Assembly (NCBI GenBank): GCA_017301975.1
Contig: JAFLEI010000026.1
Span: 44,397 to 108,396, forward strand
Direction: 5' to 3'
DNA: 64,000 bases
Source of the DNA: Verrucomicrobiota bacterium
Lineage (GTDB): Bacteria; Verrucomicrobiota; Verrucomicrobiia; Verrucomicrobiales; Verrucomicrobiaceae
This document shows positions 17,741 through 27,349 of this stretch, one piece after another; within the stretch, counting starts at the first letter, position 1; each line of letters opens with the position of its first letter. A model generated the notes under the pieces. That model saw only the letters and a program-made list of their open reading frames with translations. It did no database searches and was not told the origin of the DNA. The position numbers and the translations under genes were made by a program.

Positions 17741-20700
17741 TCAGGGCTTTCGCGTTTCGAGCGGAAGTTCGTTTTCGGCATCAGCTTTTTTCGATGCTTG
17801 TTTCCTGGCCTGGATGACAGGCTCAAGAGCCCGCATGAGCTCCGCGTCATCAGGGGAGGGCCGCAGCAGGCGGGGTTGTTCCATTTCGAGGAATGTGCCG
17901 AGGGCGTTCCGTTCCTGGACGGGCAGGGCGGCGATCTCCGCCGCGTGTCTCAGAATGACCAGCCGGTAGGCCATCTCTCGTCGTGTCAAAGGACCGCAAC
18001 TGGGAGGGGCGACGAGCGCGACGGACCGGCCGTCGAGATGGATGCTTTTGATCTCCTCCAGAACGAACATGGCCTGCAAAAGGTGAGTGTCCAAACCCGC
18101 AGGCTGATGACGTCCAAGCAGCGCCACGAGCTCTGCCTCATCTTTGGGTCCGCCGAAATCACGGAATTTGCGTGCCAGCCAGAGCGGGTGTCCAGGCTGA
18201 TCCCCCGGGTCTGAGAGAATGCGGGGCCCCGCGCCACCCTGCAGATATCCGAGCTGGCGGAGCAGAATCAGGAACTCCCCTGGGCTGTGGATTTCATCTG
18301 TCTGGTCAGCCAGCCTCGCTGCCCACTCTTTCGCATTGAGAGCGCCGTCATCCACGGCTGCTTCAAAAGCAGTCTGGGAGCCTTCCATTGTCATCAGATA
18401 GTTGAGCCATTCGAGGCAGTTCCCGGCTGCGCGTTCCGTCGGGGTATCCCGATGAGGTGCATTGCGCGCCGCATTGGCCAGGTGGCGCGTCATGGCCTGC
18501 CGCCGGACTTCCGGTTCAGGGCTGATCCATGTCTCGCGGATGCGAAGCAGGAAGCGGCTCAGTTCTCCAGGGGGGCGTTTGAGGAGCGCGTGCACATAAG
18601 GGGTGGGGGCCAGAACCAGGGGATTGTTGTCCATGGCATCTCGTGGTTTGATGGCCAGCGCCTTGAAGGGCAGGAAAAGGTCATCCAACGGAGCGGCGTT
18701 TTTGCGGGTCTCCCACAGGCGCACCACTTCGTGGACCATTCCTCCCGGGTTGAATGCCTCCGCGCAGGCGACGGTAGGCGTGAGCCAGCGCCTGACCCAT
18801 GCAGATGCAGCGGCGGTAAAACTGGCGTCGTCCGCGAGCAGCACGCCGGCATAACCTCGGCAGAAATCGAGCATGAGAGGGCCGTCTGCCTTCATGATGG
18901 CGGGATAGACGATGTCTTCCAACGAACGGACATCTCCACGGCGGGCCGTGCTCCATGTAGCAAAAAAGGCGGACGGTTGATTGGCGATGAGGGTTTCCTT
19001 TTCAAAGAGACGGTTGCTGCCTGACGGAGGTGGACGAGGAGTCATCTGCCGTTGCGCGGGCGGCTGCGAGCCGCGCAGTGACAGGACTTGCAAAGCAAGC
19101 TGCTCCATGCCGGGCAGATCGCGCTGCTCAAAGATCGCCAGTCCTGAGAGTGGCGCGAATCCCAGCTCCGCGAGTTCTGGAAAACGGGTCATGGCGCGGC
19201 AGAGCGCCTCATGGGCGATGCGTCGGTCATTGCGCTCGCGGCGCAGGGCTTCGTCGAGCTTGATCATTCCGTTGGCATCAAAATCCCAGGAGGAGGCATA
19301 CCCTTCTCTGCCGGGGCCGAAGACGGCGTTCAGCGAGGGCCAGCCCGAGCCTTCCTCAATTTTTTCCAGGACGAAGCCGAGCTCGTTTCTGGTCCGGGAA
19401 GGAACAGGACGGCCGGGATCCAGGCTCTTCAGCCAGGAGGTGATGAAGCGAGTGATGGCGGTGACTTGCGCCGCATCCTTCGCTTCACAAGCCCTCTCGG
19501 TCAGTGGGAAAAGCAGCGTCGGCTGCAGTGCCTCCGGCAGCGCCTTCCAGTGCCTGAGCGCGGCGGGAGGATCTTTCAGTACCTGCAGCATGACGAGCCG
19601 GCTGCGGGCATTATGCGCCTGCGGATTGGCGGTGATGACGGCCTCAAATTCCTGGACAGCGTGAAAGTACAGTTCGTCCACCGTGAGCGACCGAGCACCG
19701 TCGTTGTTCTGGAACACCCGGCCGTGGGCGTGCTGCACCTCGAGCACGGCGGCGTAGGCCTGGCGCTTCTCCCAGTCCGAATTCGCATCTGCTTTCAGCC
19801 GGCTGAGAAAAGGCTCTCGCAGCTCATGCATGCCCAGCTTCATGAGCAGGGTGATCAGTTCAGTCTTGGCATCGTCACTGGCAGACCTGCCGCCAAGCCA
19901 GAGGGCTGTCAGCCGCCGCGCGCGGCGGGAGGCCTCAGCGAGAGCACCGCTGTCGTTGTCCTGAAGCAAGAAGCGATCAAGCAGGTCCTGGGCGCCGCCT
20001 CGGCTGCCGGAAGAAAGCAGGGCGGAGTAAGGATTGGGAGGTGCCGGTGGCGCCGTGAAATTCTGCGCTGCTTGAGGCGCGGACTGAAAAGAATGCTTCA
20101 GCTTTTCAGCTTCGTCCGTCATGCCAGCCGTCTCCAGAAAGGGGACGATGTTCCATTTCTCTTCGCTGGTCAGGCCTGACTTGACGATGTCACCAAGAAT
20201 CTGCCTGGCCGTGCCTGAGGCCAGCTCCGAGCCGCCGCCGCCTTCCTGCTGCGTGTGGAAGGCCAGCCACAGGCGGGCGGAGTTTAGCAGAGCCAGGAGC
20301 GGTGGGTCTTGAGCGAGCTTTGCCGCGCTTTGAAACATGTGCAGGGCTTTTTCATCCTCCTGAAGGAACTGGTGCAGCCACCCGGCAAACAAGAAATTCT
20401 GAAGGGTGGCATCAGGGTGCTGTATGCGAGCTTCTTGTTCCGCGAGCAAAGTTCGGGCGTCTCCCGCAAGAAGTCGCAGGCACAGGCGCAGTTGCGCGTT
20501 CTGGGCTTCTGCGGCCCGCTGCCGGGCTGCGGCCTGAAATTGTTGCACCCGTTGCTGAATCTCCTCTTCGCCTGCGGCAGACTTTCGGAAAAGGGGCCTC
20601 AGGATGTTGGATTCATCATCTCGGGAAGCTTCTTCCTGATGCAGGGAGACAAGAGCTGGATCGAGCAAGCTGATGAGGGATGAAGGCATGCCGGTGTCTG

Positions 20701-23700
20701 CTGCAACGAGAGGCAGGGGGGCTGCATCCCAGGGTCTGAGCGGCCGGCATGCAGGACCGGACGGTGGTGGCAGTGTCTGCGGTGTGCCGGACGCGGAGGC
20801 GAGCTCAAACATCCGTTCAAAGCCTTCGATGGCGGCATCCCAGCGGTCATGCGCAAGGAGTGTTGTGGTGATGTCGCTCACGCTTTCGAGCGAGGTGCTG
20901 GTTCGCATCCAGCGGCGTAGAAGGGCGACGATTTTCTCCGTCTCCTCCGGAGTGAGGTAAACGTGCGTCTCGGGAGGGGGCGAACTCAGTTCCGGAAACT
21001 GGGACCACAGCAGCCGGGCAAATGGCTCCCAACTGCGGGCGTTTGCATGAGGCAGTGAGGAGCCAAGCTGGATGAGGCGGGTGACCCAGAGGCTGCTGTT
21101 TGCCACGTCTCCTTTTTGCAGGATCTGATCTGCGGCGATCAGGGCGAGTTCAGGATGCGGTTTCTTAAACAGCTCAAAGCAGCGTTCGAGAGCAGGGATG
21201 TCATCGGTGTCTTGAGGGCTGAGCAGCCAGGCTGCGTGCAGCGCCGCATCCGAAGGATGTGTTTCCAGCAGGACGGGCGTGATGGCAAAGCCGGCGGAGG
21301 ACAGCGCCGCCTCCAGAAGCAAGGCGGCCTCCGTGATGCCCAGACGTCTGAGCTGAACCACGATGCGCTGCTGCTCATTTTCCGGCAGGGTGCTGGCAAG
21401 CCGGAGAACATGGGCCATGGCAAAGGCTGGCGACTGGTGGACATCCGCAGGCAGCGAGATCAGGGAAGGCGGGGCTGAAACTGTCTGTCGCCACGTGTAT
21501 TGGAGGTCCCGTGATTTCTCCCGATATGCATAAGCGATGGTGGAGGCCTCGGCGAACCGCAGCCAGTCCTCTGTGCCAGCGGGCAGAGTCCCCGTTTCGC
21601 CGGGCGGAATGACGGGTGGTGTGCCGGGGATTTCTTCGTGCATGTCCATCACGCGCAGGAAGGTGAGGAGCGCTGCATTGTCCTGGCCGCTTTCCTCTTC
21701 AGCCACGCCGCACAGGTAGTGAAGGCGGTAGTGGCGCGGATGTTTTTCCAAAAGGGGCTGCAGCAGGGCGGGGATGTTTTTCCAGTCTCCCCGGAGCGCC
21801 ATGGCATCCGCGATTTGTTCGACAGCTTCCGGGCTCATCTGGCCGCCTCCAGCCAGATCGAAGAGAATGTGGTAGCCGGCATCGGGATCGCCATTTTCAA
21901 TCTGAAGCTTCGCGAGGCGCTCGCGGACCTTGGTGGTTTTATCGAGCCTGGCCGCAGCCTCCAGCGTGCGGACGGCCTCGGTGTAAAGACCCTCCGCTTC
22001 CTCATGGCGCGCGATTTCAAGCAGGAGTGACATGTCCTGCGGGCGAAGACGCGAGGCCTCGTAAAGGCAGCGCAGGTGCTCCTCACGGTTTTGAGTGGCT
22101 CGATGGATCTGCGCGAGGGCGAGCCATGGAAAGGCGGAGGCGCGGTTTTGCTGCTGTCTGCGCTGAAAATTTTCCACCAATGGTGCAAGAGCACCGTGCT
22201 GCTGTGCCGCGAGGGCGAGGGGCGGCAGCAGGCGGAGCCGTGCCTCTGAATCGGTGGTTTGCTCGTACAGGGCTAGGTAGATGCGCTCGGCCTCCGCCGC
22301 ATCTCCGGCCCCGAGGCAGGCGGTGGCATAGGCATGGGCTGGCTCTGCGGCGTCGGGGAACTTGCGCACGGCCTGACGCAGTACCTTGAGGGCATCTTTG
22401 TCCCGGTAGAGCTCTCCCAGAACGCGAGCCTCCACCAGCCAGGGCTCGACGGCGGAAGGCGTGAGCATTTTCCAGGTGGAAATCTGCTCAAGCGCCTGCG
22501 CGGGCTGATTGGCGCGGCGGAGCACGTCCACCAGAAGCTGGAGCCGCGCGGGAGTGCGCCCGGCCGGAAGGGCGATCACTTTCTCCAGTGTCCGCGCGGC
22601 GGCTGCCCATTCCTTGCCAGCCTGTTGAAGATTGGCGAGTTGAACCAGCGCGACGGGTGCCTCGGCAGAAGGCGCGGCCATGAGCAACTGCGCGGCTGCC
22701 GAGGATTCGCCCTTTTGGTGGAGCAGCATGGCCAGCAGGCAGCGGTCCTGAAGGGTCAGCGAATCCCTGTGCTGGAGCTCTTCAATGAGGGGGGCTGCAA
22801 GGCCGGAGTTTTTGGGTTGAAGAAGAATGCGCAGCGGAGCCATGGCGCCTTCGATGCCTTCGGCATCATGCAGGAGCCTGAGATGGGCGAGCGCCCAGGG
22901 AAGGGCGCGTGCGAACTCTTCATTGGCGATGGCGCTTTTCACCAGCAGGGCGAGAAAGCGCGGCTGCTGGGAGAACTCCGCCTCGCGGACGGAGAGGATG
23001 TCCAAGGCGGGCCGCGATTCGAGGCGTGCCTGCAGTGACTGGCCTAGGCGCAGCAGATCCTCCAGCGCTGCGTTTTTGGCCAGACGCTTCCAAATGGCAA
23101 GCGCCTCCTCACGCCGGCCGGCGCGGTGCAGGTAGTGGGCGCAGGCCTCCTGCGCGGACAGGCTGTCGGGAAAGGCGGCACGAAGGCTGGCATAGGCTTT
23201 GAATGCGGGAGCATCATCTTTGGCAGGGGGCTTTTCCCAGCCTTCCTGAAGCCGGGCGACTCGCAGCAGGGCTGCTTCATCCGCACCCGCTGCGGCAAGG
23301 TAGGTTTCCAGTGTGTCTGAGGCGGCGGAGATTTCGCCCGCACGCTGCTGCAGCGTGGCCAGCCGGACGAGCAGCTCCTTGTCGGTGGGATTCTGCCGTG
23401 AGAGAGTCTGGGCCTGCGCGACAGCTTCCCGAGGCTGTTTGAGCGATTCAAGGAGGTCCAAAAATTGATTCTGCAGATCCCGTCTTCCAGGATTTGCCTT
23501 CAGCAGGGCTCTGGCAGTAACCAGCGCGTCTTCCGCGCGGCCTGTGTCGGCCAGCAGCAGGGCATGCTGCCAGCCAAGAGTGACACGTTGTGGATTGGCA
23601 AGCACCAGCGAAGAGAGGTGCTTCTCCAGGCCCGCGACGTCGTCCGCCCTGTTAAAGACGCGCTCGATCCGGCTCAAGACATCGGATTCGATCCAGGTGT

Positions 23701-24445
23701 CAGCACCGGTGGAGGAAAATGCGGAGTCGAGCACGGCCAGCGATTCATCGCTGCGGTCCGCCATCAGCAAAATGTCTGCAAGCCGAAGCTGGCGCAGTGT
23801 GCGGGCGAGGGGATCGCGGGTGCGTTTGACGAGCGCGCGGGAGGTTTCGAGAGCGGCTTCATACTGCGCTTCGTCGGCAAACCAGTCGATGATTTCCTCG
23901 ATCAGGTCTTCATGGTCCGCGTTTTTTTGAGCCATGTCACGCCAGAGGGCCAGAGCTTCATCGTCTCGGGCCAGACGGATCAGCGCCCGGCCTTTGAGCC
24001 TGGCGATGTCGAGAGCGAGAGCCGGGGGCGGTTTTGCCGCTGAGGCTTTTTCAAGGGAGCCGAGCGCTGCAGTGAAATCAAGAAGACGTGACTCGATGCG
24101 GGCGCACTCAAGCCAGGCACCCGCATTTTTTTCATCAAGCTGGAGCGCTGCATGGTAAGACGCGAGCGCCTTCAGGTCGTCACCGCGATGGCTGTGAAAA
24201 AGAGCGAGGATGAGATGATCTGAAGCTGCGGCGTCAGGGCGGGACGCCTGTGCGGAAAGGTGTTCAAGGAGGTCGGAGGCGGTTCCTTCTTCCAGCCAGG
24301 AAGAGTAAAAACGCTCAAAGATCGTGCCTGGTTCCGGGCGCTTCCGCAGGACCTCCAGATATTTTTGAACCGAGGGCGGAACAGCGGTTTCCGCGAGGCT
24401 GCTGAAGGGCAGCAGCAGAAAAATAATGGCAACGCTCTTCCGCAT
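17741..24445 (-). CDS. Giant exported TPR protein, shorter paralogue (~2234 residues)
   Basis: Start chosen at ATG 24445 because it gives a signal peptide (MRKSVAIIFLLLPFSSLAE); an in-frame ATG at 24541 would bury this signal and overlap the divergent gene at 24526. After the signal, the block KRPEPGTIFERFYSSWLEE is nearly identical to KRPQPGTIFERFYAAWLEE of the 3878-residue neighbour, and the two proteins stay collinear: N-terminal TPRs, a linker after MHEE(I/L)PG, then helical repeats. It ends at the point equivalent to about residue 2240 of the neighbour (FLEMEQPRLL region, then a charged tail ETRKP) and so lacks ~1640 C-terminal residues. Only 133 bases separate the two genes, so they may form one transcript. 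Function unknown. Confidence 0.92.
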   Translation of the reverse strand: MRKSVAIIFLLLPFSSLAETAVPPSVQKYLEVLRKRPEPGTIFERFYSSWLEEGTASDLLEHLSAQASRPDAAASDHLILALFHSHRGDDLKALASYHAALQLDEKNAGAWLECARIESRLLDFTAALGSLEKASAAKPPPALALDIARLKGRALIRLARDDEALALWRDMAQKNADHEDLIEEIIDWFADEAQYEAALETSRALVKRTRDPLARTLRQLRLADILLMADRSDESLAVLDSAFSSTGADTWIESDVLSRIERVFNRADDVAGLEKHLSSLVLANPQRVTLGWQHALLLADTGRAEDALVTARALLKANPGRRDLQNQFLDLLESLKQPREAVAQAQTLSRQNPTDKELLVRLATLQQRAGEISAASDTLETYLAAAGADEAALLRVARLQEGWEKPPAKDDAPAFKAYASLRAAFPDSLSAQEACAHYLHRAGRREEALAIWKRLAKNAALEDLLRLGQSLQARLESRPALDILSVREAEFSQQPRFLALLVKSAIANEEFARALPWALAHLRLLHDAEGIEGAMAPLRILLQPKNSGLAAPLIEELQHRDSLTLQDRCLLAMLLHQKGESSAAAQLLMAAPSAEAPVALVQLANLQQAGKEWAAAARTLEKVIALPAGRTPARLQLLVDVLRRANQPAQALEQISTWKMLTPSAVEPWLVEARVLGELYRDKDALKVLRQAVRKFPDAAEPAHAYATACLGAGDAAEAERIYLALYEQTTDSEARLRLLPPLALAAQQHGALAPLVENFQRRQQQNRASAFPWLALAQIHRATQNREEHLRCLYEASRLRPQDMSLLLEIARHEEAEGLYTEAVRTLEAAARLDKTTKVRERLAKLQIENGDPDAGYHILFDLAGGGQMSPEAVEQIADAMALRGDWKNIPALLQPLLEKHPRHYRLHYLCGVAEEESGQDNAALLTFLRVMDMHEEIPGTPPVIPPGETGTLPAGTEDWLRFAEASTIAYAYREKSRDLQYTWRQTVSAPPSLISLPADVHQSPAFAMAHVLRLASTLPENEQQRIVVQLRRLGITEAALLLEAALSSAGFAITPVLLETHPSDAALHAAWLLSPQDTDDIPALERCFELFKKPHPELALIAADQILQKGDVANSSLWVTRLIQLGSSLPHANARSWEPFARLLWSQFPELSSPPPETHVYLTPEETEKIVALLRRWMRTSTSLESVSDITTTLLAHDRWDAAIEGFERMFELASASGTPQTLPPPSGPACRPLRPWDAAPLPLVAADTGMPSSLISLLDPALVSLHQEEASRDDESNILRPLFRKSAAGEEEIQQRVQQFQAAARQRAAEAQNAQLRLCLRLLAGDARTLLAEQEARIQHPDATLQNFLFAGWLHQFLQEDEKALHMFQSAAKLAQDPPLLALLNSARLWLAFHTQQEGGGGSELASGTARQILGDIVKSGLTSEEKWNIVPFLETAGMTDEAEKLKHSFQSAPQAAQNFTAPPAPPNPYSALLSSGSRGGAQDLLDRFLLQDNDSGALAEASRRARRLTALWLGGRSASDDAKTELITLLMKLGMHELREPFLSRLKADANSDWEKRQAYAAVLEVQHAHGRVFQNNDGARSLTVDELYFHAVQEFEAVITANPQAHNARSRLVMLQVLKDPPAALRHWKALPEALQPTLLFPLTERACEAKDAAQVTAITRFITSWLKSLDPGRPVPSRTRNELGFVLEKIEEGSGWPSLNAVFGPGREGYASSWDFDANGMIKLDEALRRERNDRRIAHEALCRAMTRFPELAELGFAPLSGLAIFEQRDLPGMEQLALQVLSLRGSQPPAQRQMTPRPPPSGSNRLFEKETLIANQPSAFFATWSTARRGDVRSLEDIVYPAIMKADGPLMLDFCRGYAGVLLADDASFTAAASAWVRRWLTPTVACAEAFNPGGMVHEVVRLWETRKNAAPLDDLFLPFKALAIKPRDAMDNNPLVLAPTPYVHALLKRPPGELSRFLLRIRETWISPEPEVRRQAMTRHLANAARNAPHRDTPTERAAGNCLEWLNYLMTMEGSQTAFEAAVDDGALNAKEWAARLADQTDEIHSPGEFLILLRQLGYLQGGAGPRILSDPGDQPGHPLWLARKFRDFGGPKDEAELVALLGRHQPAGLDTHLLQAMFVLEEIKSIHLDGRSVALVAPPSCGPLTRREMAYRLVILRHAAEIAALPVQERNALGTFLEMEQPRLLRPSPDDAELMRALEPVIQARKQASKKADAENELPLETRKP

Positions 24446-24525
24446 GGATGGCTTTTTAGCGGACCGGCCATGGTGTTGACAAGGAAGAAGGTTGCCGTCC
24501 AGGCTGAAACTCGTTAGCTGAAACG

Positions 24526-25062
24526 ATGCAGAGCTCAACATTCACCGAAGCGGCCACACGCCTCTGCGCGGCCTGTGGGATGTGCTGTGACGGGACGATG
24601 TTTCAGATCGTGCGGATGCAGCCGGGGGAGGTGCCGGCGAAGCTGGGAAAGATGGGGCTCAAAATCCGATGCCGGGATGGTGAGTATTACATGGAGCAGC
24701 CGTGCTCCGCGCTGGTGGAAAAACGATGCACGGTCTATGAGCAGCGGCCGGTGCGCTGCCGCCTTTTCAACTGCCAGCAGCTGGGGCGATTGGAAAGCGG
24801 CGAGACCGCAGAGGATGATGTGATGCGGATGATCGTGGAGACTCGGGCGATGGTGGAGCGCGTGAAGGGTTTGATCGAGCAATGCGGGCTGCGCGAGGAC
24901 GGTCAGGCGCTGGTGGAACGCCATGAGCGTGTGATGTCCACGCCGGTGAATGAGGCGCTGGAACCGGAGCTGCTCAGCGTGCGTGAAGAACTGGATGAAA
25001 CGATGCGGCGTCTGCGGCTGCGATTGAACCGTGAGTTCCGCCTGCCGCCGAATTCTCATTGA
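24526..25062 (+). CDS. YkgJ-type cysteine-cluster protein
   Basis: 178 residues. The N-terminal CAACGMCCDGTMF motif, a central Cys in MEQPCSALVEKRCTVYEQRPVRCRLFNC and a further C form the eight-cysteine pattern of the YkgJ/CxxCxxCC family, thought to bind zinc or an iron-sulfur cluster; the biochemical role of the family is not established. The C-terminal half is helical and charged. It is divergently arranged from the giant TPR genes, with 80 bases between the start codons. An N-terminal signal is absent, so it is cytoplasmic. Confidence 0.82.
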   Translation: MQSSTFTEAATRLCAACGMCCDGTMFQIVRMQPGEVPAKLGKMGLKIRCRDGEYYMEQPCSALVEKRCTVYEQRPVRCRLFNCQQLGRLESGETAEDDVMRMIVETRAMVERVKGLIEQCGLREDGQALVERHERVMSTPVNEALEPELLSVREELDETMRRLRLRLNREFRLPPNSH

Positions 25063-25112
25063 CGGAATCATTCGACATGCGACTATAGCTTGATTAGATA
25101 GGTAAGAATAAG

Positions 25113-27344
25113 ATGGATAAGAAACTACTGAGGTTGCTCGGCAGTGAGGATTACATACCCTCCAATGTGCCAGAGCTTCTCTCCCAACTGGGCATGAAGC
25201 CCAATCAACAGCAGGTATTGCAAAGCCTGCTCAAAAGCCTGGAGAAACAGGGTAAAATCGTACGCACGAAGGGCAATCGCTACATCGTGGCGAAGGAGGC
25301 CGACTTGGTGCCCGGGGTGATTCAGATCACGCGCGGCGGTCGTGGCTTTGTTCAGCCGGATGAAGCAGGAGTCAGCGAAATCGGCATCTCGGAAAGCAAC
25401 ACTGGCACCGCCATGCATGGCGACCGGGTGCTGGTTCGCCTTGATGTGAGGCCGGGGCAGCAGGACAAGACCGGCAGCGTGGTTCGCGTGCTTGAACGCA
25501 AGCGCACCCAGTTCGTGGGCACCCTGCAGCGTTCAAAGCAGTTCCTGCATGTGACGCCGGATGATCCGCGTCTGCCCGGGGCTATTTATGTCTCGGAGCC
25601 GCGTGATGTGGGCCGCAAGCCCAACGTGGGCGACAAAGTGGTGGTGGAAATCACCCAGTGGGAATCCAAGCAGACAGCGCCCGAGGGCGAGATCATCGAG
25701 GTGCTCGGCCCACCGGATGAAGAGGGCGTGGACATGCTCTCCGTGCTGCGTCATTACGATCTGCCGCTGCACTTTCCGAAGAACGTGCTGCATGAGGCCA
25801 GCACCATTGCGAAGTCGCGGGCTGACAACCAGCCGAGTGCGCAAGAGTGTGCCGGACGCGTTGACTGCCGTGCGCACAACGTCATCACCATCGACCCCGA
25901 TGACGCGAAGGACTTTGATGATGCCATCTGCCTTCAGAAGCAGGGGGACCAGTGGCTGCTGTGGGTTCACATCGCCGATGTGTCGCACTACGTGCTGCCC
26001 GGCAGCGCGCTGGACATCGAAGCCCGAAAGCGCGGCAACTCGACCTACCTTGTGGATCGCGTGATCCCGATGCTGCCAGAGGCGCTGAGCAATGAGCTCT
26101 GCTCCCTCAAGCCGAACGTGGATCGTTTGACCAAGTGCGTGGAGTTTGTGCTGTCCAAAGATGGCCACGTCGTCAGTTCGAAATTCTATGCTGCTGTAAT
26201 CCGCTCGAAGCGCCGCTTCACCTACAAGGAGGCGTTTGCCGCCATCCAGGTGCCGCCGAACAATGAGACGGAGCAGATGCTGCACGATGCACATGCGATG
26301 GCGCAGAAGGTCCGCCACCTGCGTTTCAAGAACGGCTCGCTCGATCTCGATTTCCCCGAGAACAAAATCCGCCTCGATGAACACGGCAAAGTCCTGCGCA
26401 TTGAGCGCATCGAGAACGATGTCTCGCATCAGTTGATCGAGGAATACATGCTGCTGGCGAATGAGGCCGTCGCGGGTCGCCTCATGGGGCTGGACCGGCC
26501 TTCGGTGTATCGTGTGCACGAATCCCCGAAAGAAAAACGGCTCAATGATTACCGTGAAGATGTGCTGAGCCATCGCGTGCCTTGTGGAAATCTCACGCAT
26601 CGTCCGGAGGTGCAGAAGCTCCTCAGCCGCCTCGGCACGCTGCCGATTGGCCCCGCATTAAAAATCGGTTTCCTGCGCTCCATGATGCGTGCGCGTTACG
26701 CCGTGGAGCCGCTCGGCCATTACGGCCTCGCCAAGACGAAGTACACGCATTTCACCTCGCCGATCCGTCGATACGCCGATCTCGTGGTGCATCGCTCTTT
26801 GTTTGACAAGGTCGAGCTGCAGGTGGGCATCGCGAAGCAGATTGCAGATCACATCAGCACGACGGAAAAGAACTCGTCAGATGCCGAACGCGACAGCAAG
26901 GAGGTCAAACTCTACGCTTACCTGAAGGCGCAGCTTGTTTCGAAGAAGCCCCAGCCCTATGCTGCCCTCGTCACGGATGTGCGGAACTTCGGCTTCTTCG
27001 TCGATGTGCCGGATCTCGGTCTCAGTGGTGGCGTGCCGCTCTCGGCGATCCAGGATGACTTCTATATCTTTGATCCCGCTACGCGTCAGGTCACGGGGCG
27101 TCACACGCGCAAAGTCATCAGCATCGGGGACAACATCGTGGTGCAGATCTACAAGGTGGACACCATCAAGAAGCAGGTGGATTTCATGCCGGTGCCGCAG
27201 CGTGGCAAACCGACGCGTTCCCATGAATCGGAACGCCAAGATCGGCGTGGCTCATCAAGCCGTGATCCCAAGCGGCCTTCAGCACCGCCACGCAAGCCGG
27301 GGCATGGCCACAAACGTGCGCAGCAGAAGAAAAAGAAACGCTAG
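25113..27344 (+). CDS. rnr: Ribonuclease R
   Basis: 743 residues, a processive 3'-to-5' exoribonuclease that degrades structured RNA and takes part in RNA quality control and ribosome turnover. Order of domains: N-terminal winged-helix segment (~1-75, LLRLLGSEDYIPSNVPELL), two cold-shock OB domains (~80-235), the RNB catalytic domain (~250-580) with the metal-binding motif DPDDAKDFDDAI near 261-272 and HFTSPIRRYADLVVH, an S1 domain (~630-715, VTDVRNFGFFVDVPDLGLSG), and a lysine-rich tail (HKRAQQKKKKR). Length fits RNase R better than RNase II. It is convergent with trpS, with only five bases between the stop codons. Confidence 0.95.
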   Translation: MDKKLLRLLGSEDYIPSNVPELLSQLGMKPNQQQVLQSLLKSLEKQGKIVRTKGNRYIVAKEADLVPGVIQITRGGRGFVQPDEAGVSEIGISESNTGTAMHGDRVLVRLDVRPGQQDKTGSVVRVLERKRTQFVGTLQRSKQFLHVTPDDPRLPGAIYVSEPRDVGRKPNVGDKVVVEITQWESKQTAPEGEIIEVLGPPDEEGVDMLSVLRHYDLPLHFPKNVLHEASTIAKSRADNQPSAQECAGRVDCRAHNVITIDPDDAKDFDDAICLQKQGDQWLLWVHIADVSHYVLPGSALDIEARKRGNSTYLVDRVIPMLPEALSNELCSLKPNVDRLTKCVEFVLSKDGHVVSSKFYAAVIRSKRRFTYKEAFAAIQVPPNNETEQMLHDAHAMAQKVRHLRFKNGSLDLDFPENKIRLDEHGKVLRIERIENDVSHQLIEEYMLLANEAVAGRLMGLDRPSVYRVHESPKEKRLNDYREDVLSHRVPCGNLTHRPEVQKLLSRLGTLPIGPALKIGFLRSMMRARYAVEPLGHYGLAKTKYTHFTSPIRRYADLVVHRSLFDKVELQVGIAKQIADHISTTEKNSSDAERDSKEVKLYAYLKAQLVSKKPQPYAALVTDVRNFGFFVDVPDLGLSGGVPLSAIQDDFYIFDPATRQVTGRHTRKVISIGDNIVVQIYKVDTIKKQVDFMPVPQRGKPTRSHESERQDRRGSSSRDPKRPSAPPRKPGHGHKRAQQKKKKR

Positions 27345-27349
27345 AGGAT

